A stretch of 64,000 nucleotides of DNA from Rhodococcus sp. B50 (GTDB lineage Bacteria; Actinomycetota; Actinomycetes; Mycobacteriales; Mycobacteriaceae). The notes under the pieces were generated by a model. That model did not search any database. It worked only from the letters and a program-made list of their open reading frames with translations, and had not been told where the DNA came from. Positions 29,240 to 38,153 of this stretch are shown here, in pieces; positions within the stretch are counted from its first letter, which is position 1; each line of letters starts with the position of its first letter. The translations under genes and the position numbers were made by a program. The DNA lies in the NCBI RefSeq assembly GCF_013602415.1, contig NZ_WPAG02000002.1, positions 2,421,480-2,485,479 on the forward strand, written 5' to 3'.

Positions 29240-29296
29240 GAGACCGGTGTTGTATGCGATTTCCGGCGGCCGGATTTCGCACACAACATCGGTCTC
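29240..29296. terminator. 57-nt long imperfect hairpin between convergent genes
   Basis: Two 27-base arms (from GAGACCGGTGTTGTATGCGA on the left) pair at 23 of 27 positions around a 3-base loop CGG, just after the xdh remnant stop. Too long for a typical terminator; could stop transcription in both directions. Confidence 0.6.
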
Positions 29297-29312
29297 GTTG
29301 CGTAGATCCGGA

Positions 29313-30050
29313 CTATGTTCGGACGCGCTCGGTGCACCAATCCACCAGCGCCACCGCGAGGTCGTCGCGGGCGGACAGCTGTGGTGCATGGTCGGACTCG
29401 AGCGACACGACCTGCGCACCCGGCGTGAGGTGTTGCATCTCCCGTTGGGTGACGACCGGGACCGAATGATCCAGTGTCGCTTCGATGTACAGGCGTGACA
29501 ACCTTCCGAACCGTTCCGGTGTCCAGGTGGGCGCCATGAGCCGGGCGGTTTCGAGTTGCGGCACGAGCCGGCGTGCGGCACCGATCGCGTCGGCCGCGTC
29601 CGCCTCGTGGAAGAACACCGCCGCGCCAGCCCCGGGTGGCACAATAGTGCCGCGACCGTCCTCGGTGGGTTCGAGCCACCGCGAGATCCCCACCGGCGCT
29701 TCGAGACCGATTCCGTCGCAGAGCATCCCGAAGTCGACCCCGGACAGGAGCATCATCCCCGCCACGTAAGCGACCCCGGCGATACGCTCGGGCGGCATCT
29801 CCGCGACCTGCGTGACGACGATGCCGCCACCGGAATGGCCGACGAGGATTACCGGACCGTCAAGTCCGGCAACGTGGTTGGCCACGACCGTGGCGACGTC
29901 GTCGAACGTCACGTCGTCGACGCCCCACGATCCGACACCGGGAAGCGTAGGCGGGTGCGGGACGTACCCGGCCCGGCGGAGCGGTTCGAGCAGCGTGTCC
30001 CACACCCAGTTTCCGGCCCACGCACCGTGTACGAGCACGACATGACTCAC
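29313..30050 (-). CDS. alpha/beta hydrolase
   Basis: 245 residues. N-terminal VLVHGAWAGNW oxyanion loop, nucleophile elbow GHSGGG (Ser near residue 74) and C-terminal ESDHAPQ with the catalytic His; similar to salicylate esterase/MES-type and HNL-type hydrolases. GTG start at 30050 with GGGGGAGA 8 bases upstream. It follows the permease and oxygenase genes on the same strand (71-bp gap) and may be part of that operon. Substrate unknown. Confidence 0.87.
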   Translation of the reverse strand: MSHVVLVHGAWAGNWVWDTLLEPLRRAGYVPHPPTLPGVGSWGVDDVTFDDVATVVANHVAGLDGPVILVGHSGGGIVVTQVAEMPPERIAGVAYVAGMMLLSGVDFGMLCDGIGLEAPVGISRWLEPTEDGRGTIVPPGAGAAVFFHEADAADAIGAARRLVPQLETARLMAPTWTPERFGRLSRLYIEATLDHSVPVVTQREMQHLTPGAQVVSLESDHAPQLSARDDLAVALVDWCTERVRT

Positions 30051-30121
30051 GCGCGGTTCTCCCCCGTCGCCGCCAGCACACGGGCGGCTTCGCGCACTGC
30101 AGCGGTGTTGGCCTTGCCGTG

Positions 30122-31132
30122 CTACGACCCGGCGAGCTTCGCCTTGATGTGATCGCGGATCAGGATGGGTTCGTAGGGCTCCGGGCCCGCATACTCGGGC
30201 AGGATGGAGACCACCGCGTCGACGTTGCCGTCGTGGAAGAACGCCACCGAACGACGGCGCCGGATCCTGCCGTCGACGATCGGCGGCATGACGCGGTGCA
30301 GCGTCGACATCCACCGGTCGTCGGTGATGCGGGCGGTGAGATCGCCGAGGTTGACCAGCAGGGCACCGGGCAGCGGTTCGACGTCGTGCCAGATGCCGTC
30401 GGAGCCGAGCACCTGCAGGCCCGCGACCCGGTCGGCCCACAACACGGTGACGATCCCGAAGTCGGTGTGCTCACCCATGCCGGTGAGATCGCCGTCGAGG
30501 TCGACGGTGCCCTCGGGCAGCGCGTAGTTGTTCATGCGCAGCACGTCGATCGAGTGGTCGGTGAGCCGCTCGAAGTAGTCGGGGGCCTGCCCGAGCGCGT
30601 CGGCGAAGATCCGGGTGAGGGTCCGCGCGACCCGCGAGGCCTCGGTGAAATAGGTCTGCACGCGGTCCTCGAAGCCGGGGACCTCGGGCCAGACATTGAG
30701 TCCGTAGTCGTCCTCCGACAGATCCAGGTGGGGGAACGACCGGGCCTCCACACCGACGTTGTACGCCTCGAAGAAATCGTTCATGCGGCTGGCGGATTCG
30801 ACGCCGAGGCTCAGGCTCAGCGACTCGCTCTTCGGCGGGCTGTATCCGCGGTTCGCGCTGACCACCCGGTACTGCTGCTTGTCGTCCATCGGCAGGCCGA
30901 AGAAGTCGTCGAGGGCGTCGGCGAGGCCGTCGACCACCGGATCGGGTATGCCGTGTCCGAGGATCTGGACGAATCCCACGCGGCTGCAGGCTTCGTCGAT
31001 CTCACGGGCGACACGAGCGCGTTCGGCGTCCTCGCCGGCCCGGACGTCCGGGCCGATGTCGCCGCCGGCCCGCAGGTACGGGCCGATGTCGACGGCGGGA
31101 ACGACGAAGGCGTCAGACGGCGACTGGTTCAT
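30122..31132 (-). CDS. isopenicillin N synthase-family Fe(II)/2-oxoglutarate oxygenase
   Basis: 336 residues. N-terminal DIOX_N domain, then the iron triad HTD (GEHTDFG) and a distal His (STLHRVMPP), followed by the R-X-S 2-oxoglutarate-binding motif (RRRSVAFF). The start overlaps the purine permease reading frame by 20 bp, so the two are co-transcribed and the oxygenase may act on a purine or related heterocycle. No substrate can be assigned. ATG at 31132 chosen; a TTG two codons earlier is less likely. Confidence 0.88.
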   Translation of the reverse strand: MNQSPSDAFVVPAVDIGPYLRAGGDIGPDVRAGEDAERARVAREIDEACSRVGFVQILGHGIPDPVVDGLADALDDFFGLPMDDKQQYRVVSANRGYSPPKSESLSLSLGVESASRMNDFFEAYNVGVEARSFPHLDLSEDDYGLNVWPEVPGFEDRVQTYFTEASRVARTLTRIFADALGQAPDYFERLTDHSIDVLRMNNYALPEGTVDLDGDLTGMGEHTDFGIVTVLWADRVAGLQVLGSDGIWHDVEPLPGALLVNLGDLTARITDDRWMSTLHRVMPPIVDGRIRRRRSVAFFHDGNVDAVVSILPEYAGPEPYEPILIRDHIKAKLAGS

Positions 31133-32429
31133 GGGCAACTCCGTGGGGAGAGGGGGTGCCGGCCGAGGTGACGGGGGCCGGTGTGCCGGACCGGGACGCG
31201 CGAGCCGATGTCCCGAGACGAGTGTGGTTGAACAGCAGGTTCAACGAGAACGCCGCGATCGCGGCGAGCGTGATGCCGCTGCCGAGCAGGATCTGCGCGG
31301 CGGACGGGAAGCGCTCGAACATGCCCTCGGCGAGTTCGGGCAGCAGACCCACACCCACCGCGACGGCGGCGATCGTGGAGTTGATGCGGTCGGACAGGTC
31401 CACCGAGCGCAACGTGTTGATGCCCACGAGGGCGACGGTGGCGAACAGGATCAGGCCGACACCGCCGACCACCGGCTTCGGCAGCGCCGCGACCACCGAG
31501 CTCACCTTCGGCAGGGCACCGAGGACCACGAGGATCGCACCCGACGTGGCGGTGACGTAGCGACTGTAGACGCGGGTGGTGGCGACCGCACCGACGTTCT
31601 GGGTGAAGACGGTGTCGACGAAGGCGTTGAAGACACCGGCGAGCACAGCGGACGCCCCGTCACCGGCGAGTCCGCGGGCGATGTCACCCTTGGTGACGCG
31701 CTTGCCGGTGATCTCGGCGACGGCGAGCATGCTCGCGGTGGATTCGGCGAAGACCACGGCCATGACGATGCTCATGGCGACGACCGCGGTGATCGGGAAC
31801 TCCGGTGCACCGAAGTGGAAGGGCGCGGGCAGGCCCACCCACGAGGAGCCGGTCACGCCGCCGAGATCGATCAAGCCGAGCGGAACCGCGACGACCGTGC
31901 CGATCGCGAGGGCGATCAACACCCCGAGCTGCGCCCAGATGCCGCGACCGAGGCACAGGAATCCGACGGCGACGACGATGACCAGCACGGCCAGGGCGAT
32001 GTTGGTGGGCGAGGCGAAGGTGGGAGACGACGGGTCGGTGCCGACGATCAGCCCGCCTGCCACGCCGATGAGCGAGATACCGACGACGGTGAGGACGGCA
32101 CCGGTGACGAGCGGCGGGAAGAACCGGATGATCCTGGCGAACGGCCAGGCCAGGGCGAGACCGATGATGCCGCCGATCAGCATGGAGCCGTAGACGGCCT
32201 GCAGGCCGTATTCCTTCGCGATGAGGATCATCGGCGTCAGGCCGGCGAAGGTCGCACCGCAGACGATGGGCAGGCGGACGCCGACGAGTTTGCCGACACC
32301 GAGGCTCTGGACGATGGTGATCAGACCGGCGATCAGCAGGTCGGCGCTGATGAGCATCGCGATGGTGTCGCGGTCGAGTCCGACGGCCGCGCCGAAGACC
32401 AACGGGACGGTGATGCATCCGGTGTACAT
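31113..32429 (-). CDS. NCS2-family uracil/xanthine permease, apparent N-terminal frameshift
   Basis: 438 residues from the internal ATG at 32429; about 12-14 membrane segments, GLTPMILIAKEYG and the Q-N motif region VFTQNVGAVATTRV of nucleobase:cation symporters (xanthine/uric acid branch). The expected N-terminus is also encoded, in two frames: ATG at 32506 with GGGAG upstream reads MTSPHP, and the other frame continues VDARLPFLRQFGFGLQHVL; together these restore the family's HPVD motif. One G appears to be missing near 32489. Either the protein starts late or the gene is inactive. Confidence 0.8.
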   Translation of the reverse strand: MYTGCITVPLVFGAAVGLDRDTIAMLISADLLIAGLITIVQSLGVGKLVGVRLPIVCGATFAGLTPMILIAKEYGLQAVYGSMLIGGIIGLALAWPFARIIRFFPPLVTGAVLTVVGISLIGVAGGLIVGTDPSSPTFASPTNIALAVLVIVVAVGFLCLGRGIWAQLGVLIALAIGTVVAVPLGLIDLGGVTGSSWVGLPAPFHFGAPEFPITAVVAMSIVMAVVFAESTASMLAVAEITGKRVTKGDIARGLAGDGASAVLAGVFNAFVDTVFTQNVGAVATTRVYSRYVTATSGAILVVLGALPKVSSVVAALPKPVVGGVGLILFATVALVGINTLRSVDLSDRINSTIAAVAVGVGLLPELAEGMFERFPSAAQILLGSGITLAAIAAFSLNLLFNHTRLGTSARASRSGTPAPVTSAGTPSPHGVAHEPVAV

Positions 32430-32506
32430 GATCAGGACATGCTGGAGGCCGAACCCGAACTGCCGGAGGAACGGCAGTCGCGCGTCGACGGGTGCGGTGA
32501 GGTCAT

Positions 32507-32852
32507 GTGATCGCTCCCATTTCGGATGCAGTGCTGTATACGGTGCCGGATACAGCTTGGGGGCCGAAGTTTTCGGGCTCGAGTCATCGTGTTTCGTGCG
32601 GGTAAGGAACCGCTCATCACACCGGCATGCCGTCGCTACGAACGCCTGAAGCCGACGTCATCCTTGCGGTCACGTCCCTCTACCGTGCGAGTGATGGTTC
32701 CGACCTCGTCATGAATCGGATCACCGTGTTCGGTGAGCTCCACGCACCAGCACCTCACCGATCCGGTATCGCGGGCATCCAGAGGCCTCCGCGAGTTGCA
32801 CCACCGGAAGTCACGACAGGGTCGGAACAAGCAGAGACCCTCGATTATGCCC
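32507..32852. other. 346-bp divergent/tandem spacer, operator but no gene
   Basis: Lies between the permease start and the 3' end of the LysR gene. Apart from the operator at 32535-32554, I see no frame with genome-like codon use. It marks the left edge of the lower-GC catabolic island. Confidence 0.5.
32535..32554. promoter_or_regulatory. purine-regulon operator, site 1 (permease)
   Basis: TGTATAC-N6-GGATACA, 29 bases upstream of the permease ATG at 32506. The same 7-6-7 architecture recurs before the allantoin operon at 55380-55399. GTATAC cores are typical of GntR-type repressors. Confidence 0.6.
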
Positions 32853-33815
32853 TCAGGCCGAGAGCACTCGGTTGACATCGAGAACGTTGTCCCGGGCGAT
32901 AATCCTTGCTGTGCTGATCAATACATCGATCAAGCTCCGCGCGCTGGCACTCAATGAGCGATCCGAAGGCATCGTGATACCGATCGAGCGCGGAACAGTC
33001 GCGAGAGAGGTCGGTAGTAGCGTGAGGTGCTCGTCGCGCGCCCCGATCAACATCGGTAGCGGTGCGATCGCATCGGTGCTGATCAGAATCGGCCGGAGGG
33101 TGAGAATCGTCGAGCACTCGATGATGTTCTGAGGCAAGCCCAGCCCTTCGCGTGCGAACAGTTCGTCCAGTTCATGCCGTAGTTGGGTCGGCCGAGCCGG
33201 CAGGATCCACGGATAATCCAGCAAGTCGCGAATATCGGGGTTCTCGAGATCGGCGGCGGGGTGCCCTCGCCTCACCACTGCGCGAACGGGTTCGTCGTAC
33301 AGGCGAATGCTGTGGGTGGCAGTGCTGTACCCCTGCGGGTCGAGCCGACCCACGACCAGGTCGATCTCGTCCCGCGCGAGACAGGTAGCCAGATCTTCCG
33401 GCAATTCTTCGATGACCGAAACCGACAACTTGGGGTGATCACGTTTGAGTGCCACAAGGGCCTGTGGCAACAACGAGTACGCACCGGCCAGATTGGTGCC
33501 CACCCGTACCGGGCGCACACCGACCCGTTGCATCTCGTCGATGCTCTCGGCGGCGGCGCGCAGCGAGTTCAAAGCCGTCCGCGCGCTCTCGAGGAATATC
33601 TCGCCGAGTTCTGTCGGCGCCACCCCTCGCGGCTTTCGTTCGAAGAGCGTCGCCGACAGTACATCTTCGGCCTCACGTACGGCACGGGTGATGGCGGGTT
33701 GAGTGACGCGGAGGACCTCCGCCGCACGAACCATACTGCCCTCGTCGGCCAGCGTCGTCAGGAGAATCAAGTGCCGAATCTTGAGGCGCCCGTCGAACAT
33801 GCGTTGTGGATTCAT
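32853..33815 (-). CDS. LysR-family transcriptional regulator of the catabolic island
   Basis: 320 residues. N-terminal winged helix (about 10-70, with RAAEVLRVTQPAITRAVREAE split across the recognition helix), then a periplasmic-binding-like effector domain (VRVGTNLAGAYSLLPQAL onward), closest in style to GbpR/PcaQ-type regulators of aromatic catabolism. Divergent from the long plus-strand operon starting at 33933, with a LysR-type palindrome in the 117-bp spacer, so it most likely activates that operon in response to a pathway intermediate. Confidence 0.92.
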   Translation of the reverse strand: MNPQRMFDGRLKIRHLILLTTLADEGSMVRAAEVLRVTQPAITRAVREAEDVLSATLFERKPRGVAPTELGEIFLESARTALNSLRAAAESIDEMQRVGVRPVRVGTNLAGAYSLLPQALVALKRDHPKLSVSVIEELPEDLATCLARDEIDLVVGRLDPQGYSTATHSIRLYDEPVRAVVRRGHPAADLENPDIRDLLDYPWILPARPTQLRHELDELFAREGLGLPQNIIECSTILTLRPILISTDAIAPLPMLIGARDEHLTLLPTSLATVPRSIGITMPSDRSLSASARSLIDVLISTARIIARDNVLDVNRVLSA

Positions 33816-33850
33816 CCCTTGTCATTCCTCTGAAACATTGACGAAACATT

Positions 33851-33868
33851 ATGTGATCGGTATTACAT
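33851..33868. promoter_or_regulatory. LysR-type operator
   Basis: ATGTGATCGGTATTACAT: interrupted palindrome ATGT-N10-ACAT containing the T-N11-A pattern bound by LysR proteins, centred between the LysR gene and the operon it faces. Confidence 0.55.
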
Positions 33869-33932
33869 CCTGGATATACCGGAACGCACTTTAGCATTGG
33901 TTTTGCTCTGGCTCCTCTCGCATGATCAGTCC

Positions 33933-34745
33933 ATGAGCTTCTCGTCCACTTCCCCGAGCGCACTGGCCGCTGTAGCGCTTTCGTTGGCTCGCTCCGACAT
34001 TCGGGTACTCGACTTGACCGCACCGTTGTCGTCGTCGACGCCGGTTCTCCCACTGCCCGAGGGCATGGCTCCGATCCCCCGTTTCGAACTGGAGGAGTTG
34101 GCCAGATACGACGACAGGGGTCCGACTTCCTATCAGAACGGTATTCACACCGGTGAGCACGTAGGGACCCATTTCGACGCGCCCTGCCACTGGATCACGG
34201 GTGTGGCCCACGGTGACGTCGCCTCCGTACCGGTCGACAGGCTTGTTGCGCCGGCGGTGGTGATAGACAAGACTGCCGAAGTTGCCGAGAATCCGGACTT
34301 CCTTCTCGATATCGATGACGTGATGCAGTGGCAGGAAGAGTTCGGCCCCCTGCCCGCAGGCTGGCTACTTTTCCGAACCGGCTGGTCTGCTCGATCCCAA
34401 CACCAGGAACGCTTCATCAATGCCGATGACAACGGCCCCCACACACCGGGCGTGACGCCCGCTTGCGCGGAATGGCTTGCCAACGAAGCCCCGATCATCG
34501 GACTGGGGGTCGAGACGGTCGGCACCGATGCGGGTCAGGCCTTCCGGTTCGAGCCGGAGTTCCCCGTGCATTCGTTCCTGTTGGGAGCCGGTAAGTACGG
34601 AATCACCCAGTTGCAGAACCTCGACCGACTGCCACCGGTCGGCACCCTCCTCGTTGTCGCCCCGCTGCGCATCGTCGGAGGCTCTGGGAGCCCAGCGCGC
34701 ATCCTCGCACTGATCGAAGGCGAAACATCGAAGGAGACCGAATAA
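33933..34745 (+). CDS. cyclase-family metal-dependent hydrolase (kynurenine-formamidase-like)
   Basis: 270 residues. Carries the family's metal motif HTGEHVGTHFDAPCHW (HXGTHXDXPXH) near residue 68. Members include arylformamidase KynB and isatin hydrolase, which open amide or lactam bonds next to an aromatic ring. Because the operon below degrades 3-hydroxyanthranilate, an isatin- or formylkynurenine-type substrate is attractive, but this is inference. First gene of the island operon; stop is 2 bases before the next ATG. Confidence 0.85.
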   Translation: MSFSSTSPSALAAVALSLARSDIRVLDLTAPLSSSTPVLPLPEGMAPIPRFELEELARYDDRGPTSYQNGIHTGEHVGTHFDAPCHWITGVAHGDVASVPVDRLVAPAVVIDKTAEVAENPDFLLDIDDVMQWQEEFGPLPAGWLLFRTGWSARSQHQERFINADDNGPHTPGVTPACAEWLANEAPIIGLGVETVGTDAGQAFRFEPEFPVHSFLLGAGKYGITQLQNLDRLPPVGTLLVVAPLRIVGGSGSPARILALIEGETSKETE

Positions 34746-34747
34746 CA

Positions 34748-36391
34748 ATGCTGGTAAGAGACGCAATCGGGTACGCCCTCGCAGACATGGGCGTGTCCAC
34801 GGTCTTCGGAGTCGTGGGTAGCGGAAACTTCCACTTCACCAATGCCATGATCGAACGGGGCGCCCGCTTCGTCGCAGCCCGCCACGAAGGCGGTGCCGCC
34901 ACGATGGCCGATGCGTACGCGCGCATGTCGGGTGAGGTCGGAGTGCTGTCCCTGCACCAGGGCTGCGGTTACACCAACGCGATCACCGGGATCGCAGAGG
35001 CGGCGAAGAGCAACACTCCCCTGCTGGTCCTGACGGCCGAGGCCACCGAACCGACCTCGAACTTCTTCATCGATCAGGAAGGAATCGGCAACGGTGTCGG
35101 CGCAGTGTCGATGCGTGTCCGGTCCCCGTTGACCGCATTGGACGACGTCACACGCGCTTTCAATCTGTGCCGGGACGGTCAGCGCACCGTCGTGCTCAAC
35201 GTTCCGCTGGACGTGCAGGACATGCTCTTTCAGGGCAACACCGCAAAGCGCACCTACGTTCGTGCCGCCGCGCCCCAGCCCGCATCGGACGAGGTTGCAC
35301 GGTTCGCTGAGCTCATCCTCTCTGCCGAAAGGCCGGTCTTCGTGGCCGGTCGCGGCAGCCGATCTCGCGGGTCCAAGGAAGCCGTCCAGGTGCTGGCCGA
35401 GCAGGCCGGCGCCCTGGTAGCCACTTCAGCAGTCGCCCGAGGGATGTTCAATGACGACCCGTGGAGCATCGACGTCTCGGGTGGCTTCAGCTCCCCCCTC
35501 ACCGCCGAGCTGATCGCAGGTGCCGACCTCATTGTCGGGTTCGGTTGCGCCCTCAACATGTGGACGATGCGACACGGCAAGCTGATCGCAGAAGACGCTT
35601 CCGTCGTACAGGTCGACACGAACCCCACCGCGATCGGCCGGCACCGCGACGTCACGCTCGGATTGTTCGGCGGGGTTGCCGAAACCGCCGAGGCCACGTC
35701 GGCATGGCTCGAGGCGAAGGGTATGACTCATCGTGAGGGCTACCGCACCGCCGAGGTCAAGAGCCGCATCGAAACAGGGCTGCGGTGGAACCAGGTTGCG
35801 TTCGACGACGAATCCGGTGATGGACTCATCGATCCTCGAACCCTGTCGGCCACGTTGAACACCATGCTCCCGACCGAGCGGATCGTGTCCGTGGACTCCG
35901 GGAACTTCCTCGGCTACCCGAGCATGTACCTCGATGTGCCCGACGAGTACGGATTCTGCTTCACCCAGGCATTCCAGTCGGTCGGACTCGGCCTTGCAAC
36001 CGGGTTGGGTGCGGCACTGGCACAACCTCATCGTCTGCCCGTCGTGGCGTGCGGAGACGGCGGATTCCTCATGGGCATCTCCGAGTTGGAAACTGCAGTT
36101 CGACTGAAGCTTCCGCTGCTCGTCGTCGTATACAACGACTCCATGTACGGCGCTGAGGTTCACCACTTCGGAACGGACGGACCGCCTCTCGACTCGGTGA
36201 CATTCCCCGACACCGACATCGCTGCGATCGCACGCGGCTACGGCTGCGAGGCGGCCACCGTCCGGAATGTGACCGACCTGCACCCCGTCGAATCCTGGCT
36301 TGCAGCAGATCCCGACCGCCCGCTCGTAATCGACGCCAAGATCGTCTCTCGGGAGGGCTCATGGTGGCTCCAAGAAGCATTCGGTCACTGA
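34748..36391 (+). CDS. thiamine-diphosphate-dependent enzyme (acetolactate synthase/decarboxylase family)
   Basis: 547 residues with the three ThDP-enzyme domains: N-terminal Pyr domain with the catalytic Glu in RHEGGAATMADAYARMSG (about residue 47), a central domain, and the PP domain with GDGGFLMGISELETAV ... NDSMYG (Mg/ThDP GDG-X-N motif). Could decarboxylate or ligate a 2-oxo acid; there is no small regulatory subunit gene, so branched-chain biosynthesis is unlikely. AAGGAGA before ATG. Confidence 0.85.
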   Translation: MLVRDAIGYALADMGVSTVFGVVGSGNFHFTNAMIERGARFVAARHEGGAATMADAYARMSGEVGVLSLHQGCGYTNAITGIAEAAKSNTPLLVLTAEATEPTSNFFIDQEGIGNGVGAVSMRVRSPLTALDDVTRAFNLCRDGQRTVVLNVPLDVQDMLFQGNTAKRTYVRAAAPQPASDEVARFAELILSAERPVFVAGRGSRSRGSKEAVQVLAEQAGALVATSAVARGMFNDDPWSIDVSGGFSSPLTAELIAGADLIVGFGCALNMWTMRHGKLIAEDASVVQVDTNPTAIGRHRDVTLGLFGGVAETAEATSAWLEAKGMTHREGYRTAEVKSRIETGLRWNQVAFDDESGDGLIDPRTLSATLNTMLPTERIVSVDSGNFLGYPSMYLDVPDEYGFCFTQAFQSVGLGLATGLGAALAQPHRLPVVACGDGGFLMGISELETAVRLKLPLLVVVYNDSMYGAEVHHFGTDGPPLDSVTFPDTDIAAIARGYGCEAATVRNVTDLHPVESWLAADPDRPLVIDAKIVSREGSWWLQEAFGH

Positions 36392-36476
36392 GCGGAACCG
36401 ATGCGATGAGACGCGTCATCGAGGAGGGACAGCACGCCCTCCCACCCATTTCACCACGATATTCAGGGGGCACCCA

Positions 36477-37322
36477 GTGACCAGCACGACGGAGATCACC
36501 CCTACTCTGCCGGTGACACTCAGTACGTCCTCGCAGGACCGCTTCCTCCGCAGGACGAACCTCACCCATCTGTTCTGGGGCACGATCGGAGTGCTCGGTT
36601 TCCTCACACTCTGGGAACTCGTCGCCCGCCTGCACCTGCTCCCCCGTGACGCACTCCCCCCCGCATCGACGACCTTGGCGCGGGCCGCCGAACTGCTCAC
36701 CGACCCCGCCTTTCTGACGCAGATCGGTTACACCCTCTGGGCGGCGCTCGTCGGATACGCCATCGCACTGTTCATCGCGGTGCCTCTCGGACTGCTCCTC
36801 GGCCTTTCAAATCGCGTCTACGCTGCTACCTCGACCATCGTCGAGCTGGTACGACCTTTGCCCCCTATCGGTCTGGTACCTCTCCTCGTCCTGGTGGCGG
36901 GACAAGGCTTGGAGATGAAGTCCGCAGTCGTGGCTCTCGGCTGCGTATTTCCGTTGCTAGTGAATACCATCCACGGTGTTCACTCGACCAATGGTGTCGC
37001 ACGAGCCACCGCCCGATCCTTCGGGTGGTCCCCCGCGCTCGTGGCATATCGAGTGGTATGGCCATCGGCCGTCCCGTCCGTACTCACGGGTGTGCGCGTA
37101 ACAGTATCCATCGCCCTGATCCTCTGCATCGGCGCCGAGTTCATCGGCGGAAGCACCACCGGTCTGGGCTCGTGGCTCCTACTACAGAGCATGCTGCCTC
37201 AGGGCATCGACTCCGTCTGCGCCGGTGTCATCATCGCCGGCCTCTTGGGCCTGGTCATCAATGCAATCGTGAGCGTCCTCGAAACGAAGTACGCGTCCTG
37301 GGCACGAAGGGATGAAGGATGA
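36477..37322 (+). CDS. ABC transporter permease (SsuC/TauC-like), first
   Basis: 281 residues, about six membrane segments and the binding-protein-dependent permease EAA loop (ATARSFGWSPALVAYRVVWP). GTG start with GGGGG 6 bases upstream. Stop overlaps the next start (ATGA), so the two permeases form a heterodimer. Part of a nitrate/sulfonate/taurine-class importer, a class also used for aromatic acids and pyrimidine-like compounds. Confidence 0.9.
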   Translation: MTSTTEITPTLPVTLSTSSQDRFLRRTNLTHLFWGTIGVLGFLTLWELVARLHLLPRDALPPASTTLARAAELLTDPAFLTQIGYTLWAALVGYAIALFIAVPLGLLLGLSNRVYAATSTIVELVRPLPPIGLVPLLVLVAGQGLEMKSAVVALGCVFPLLVNTIHGVHSTNGVARATARSFGWSPALVAYRVVWPSAVPSVLTGVRVTVSIALILCIGAEFIGGSTTGLGSWLLLQSMLPQGIDSVCAGVIIAGLLGLVINAIVSVLETKYASWARRDEG

Positions 37323-38140
37323 CGACCACACTGAGTTCGACCACTGTCTCCCGATGGTCGAATGCGGCACTCGGATGGACTGCGGCCGCCGTACTTCTTC
37401 TCGTCTGGCAACTGGGGGCTGCCAGTGCCCGATCCCCGTACTTCCCCACGCCGATCGACATCTTCGGCAACGTCTACGACCGTTGGTTCTCCGCGGGATT
37501 GTCACACGGCATCCTCACCGACTCGTTCTACTCCGACATCCTTCCCAGCATCGGACGGCTCCTGGTCGGATTGGCGATCGCATGGGTAGTGGGCATCACC
37601 TTGGGAGTACTTCTCGGCCGGATTCCCGTGCTGGCGATGACCATCGAACCCCTTCTACATTTCATGCGCGGCCTGCCCGGCCCGGTTCTCCTACCCCTGG
37701 CCCTGGTGCTGATAGGAACCGGTTCCGCGATGAGGATCGGCCTGATCACCTTCGGCGCGATCTGGCCCGTCCTGTTCAACACGTACAGCGCCGTACGCCA
37801 GGTACCCGAAGGATTCGAGGACGCCGCACGATCGACCCGCATCAGCCGGACAGGAATGCTGTTCCGGGTGATCCTGCCCTCGGCGAGCACGGGCATCTTC
37901 GCCGGCATCAAAGTGTCGACATCACTCGGTATCATCCTGCTGATCGCATCGGAACTCTACGCTGCGTCGGACGGCATCGGTTTCGGTCTGTCCCAAGCAC
38001 AGCGCTCGTTCGAGTTCTTGACGATGTGGTCCTACATCGTCGCCCTCTCGCTCCTCGGCTATCTGTCCAACCTCCTGCTCGTACGTATCGAGCATTCCCT
38101 CCTGGACTGGCACCGCCTTCGCATGGCCATCGACAACTGA
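37319..38140 (+). CDS. ABC transporter permease (SsuC/TauC-like), second
   Basis: 273 residues, six membrane segments, EAA loop GFEDAARSTRISRTGMLFRVILP. Coupled to the preceding permease by a 4-base overlap. Same importer. Confidence 0.9.
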   Translation: MTTTLSSTTVSRWSNAALGWTAAAVLLLVWQLGAASARSPYFPTPIDIFGNVYDRWFSAGLSHGILTDSFYSDILPSIGRLLVGLAIAWVVGITLGVLLGRIPVLAMTIEPLLHFMRGLPGPVLLPLALVLIGTGSAMRIGLITFGAIWPVLFNTYSAVRQVPEGFEDAARSTRISRTGMLFRVILPSASTGIFAGIKVSTSLGIILLIASELYAASDGIGFGLSQAQRSFEFLTMWSYIVALSLLGYLSNLLLVRIEHSLLDWHRLRMAIDN

Positions 38141-38153
38141 TCGGAACACAAAC

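Noticed and set aside
32432-32506. Short minus-strand frame MTSPHP... as a separate small gene
   Set aside because: Its first codons restore the missing N-terminus of the permease, so it is the frameshifted start of that gene.
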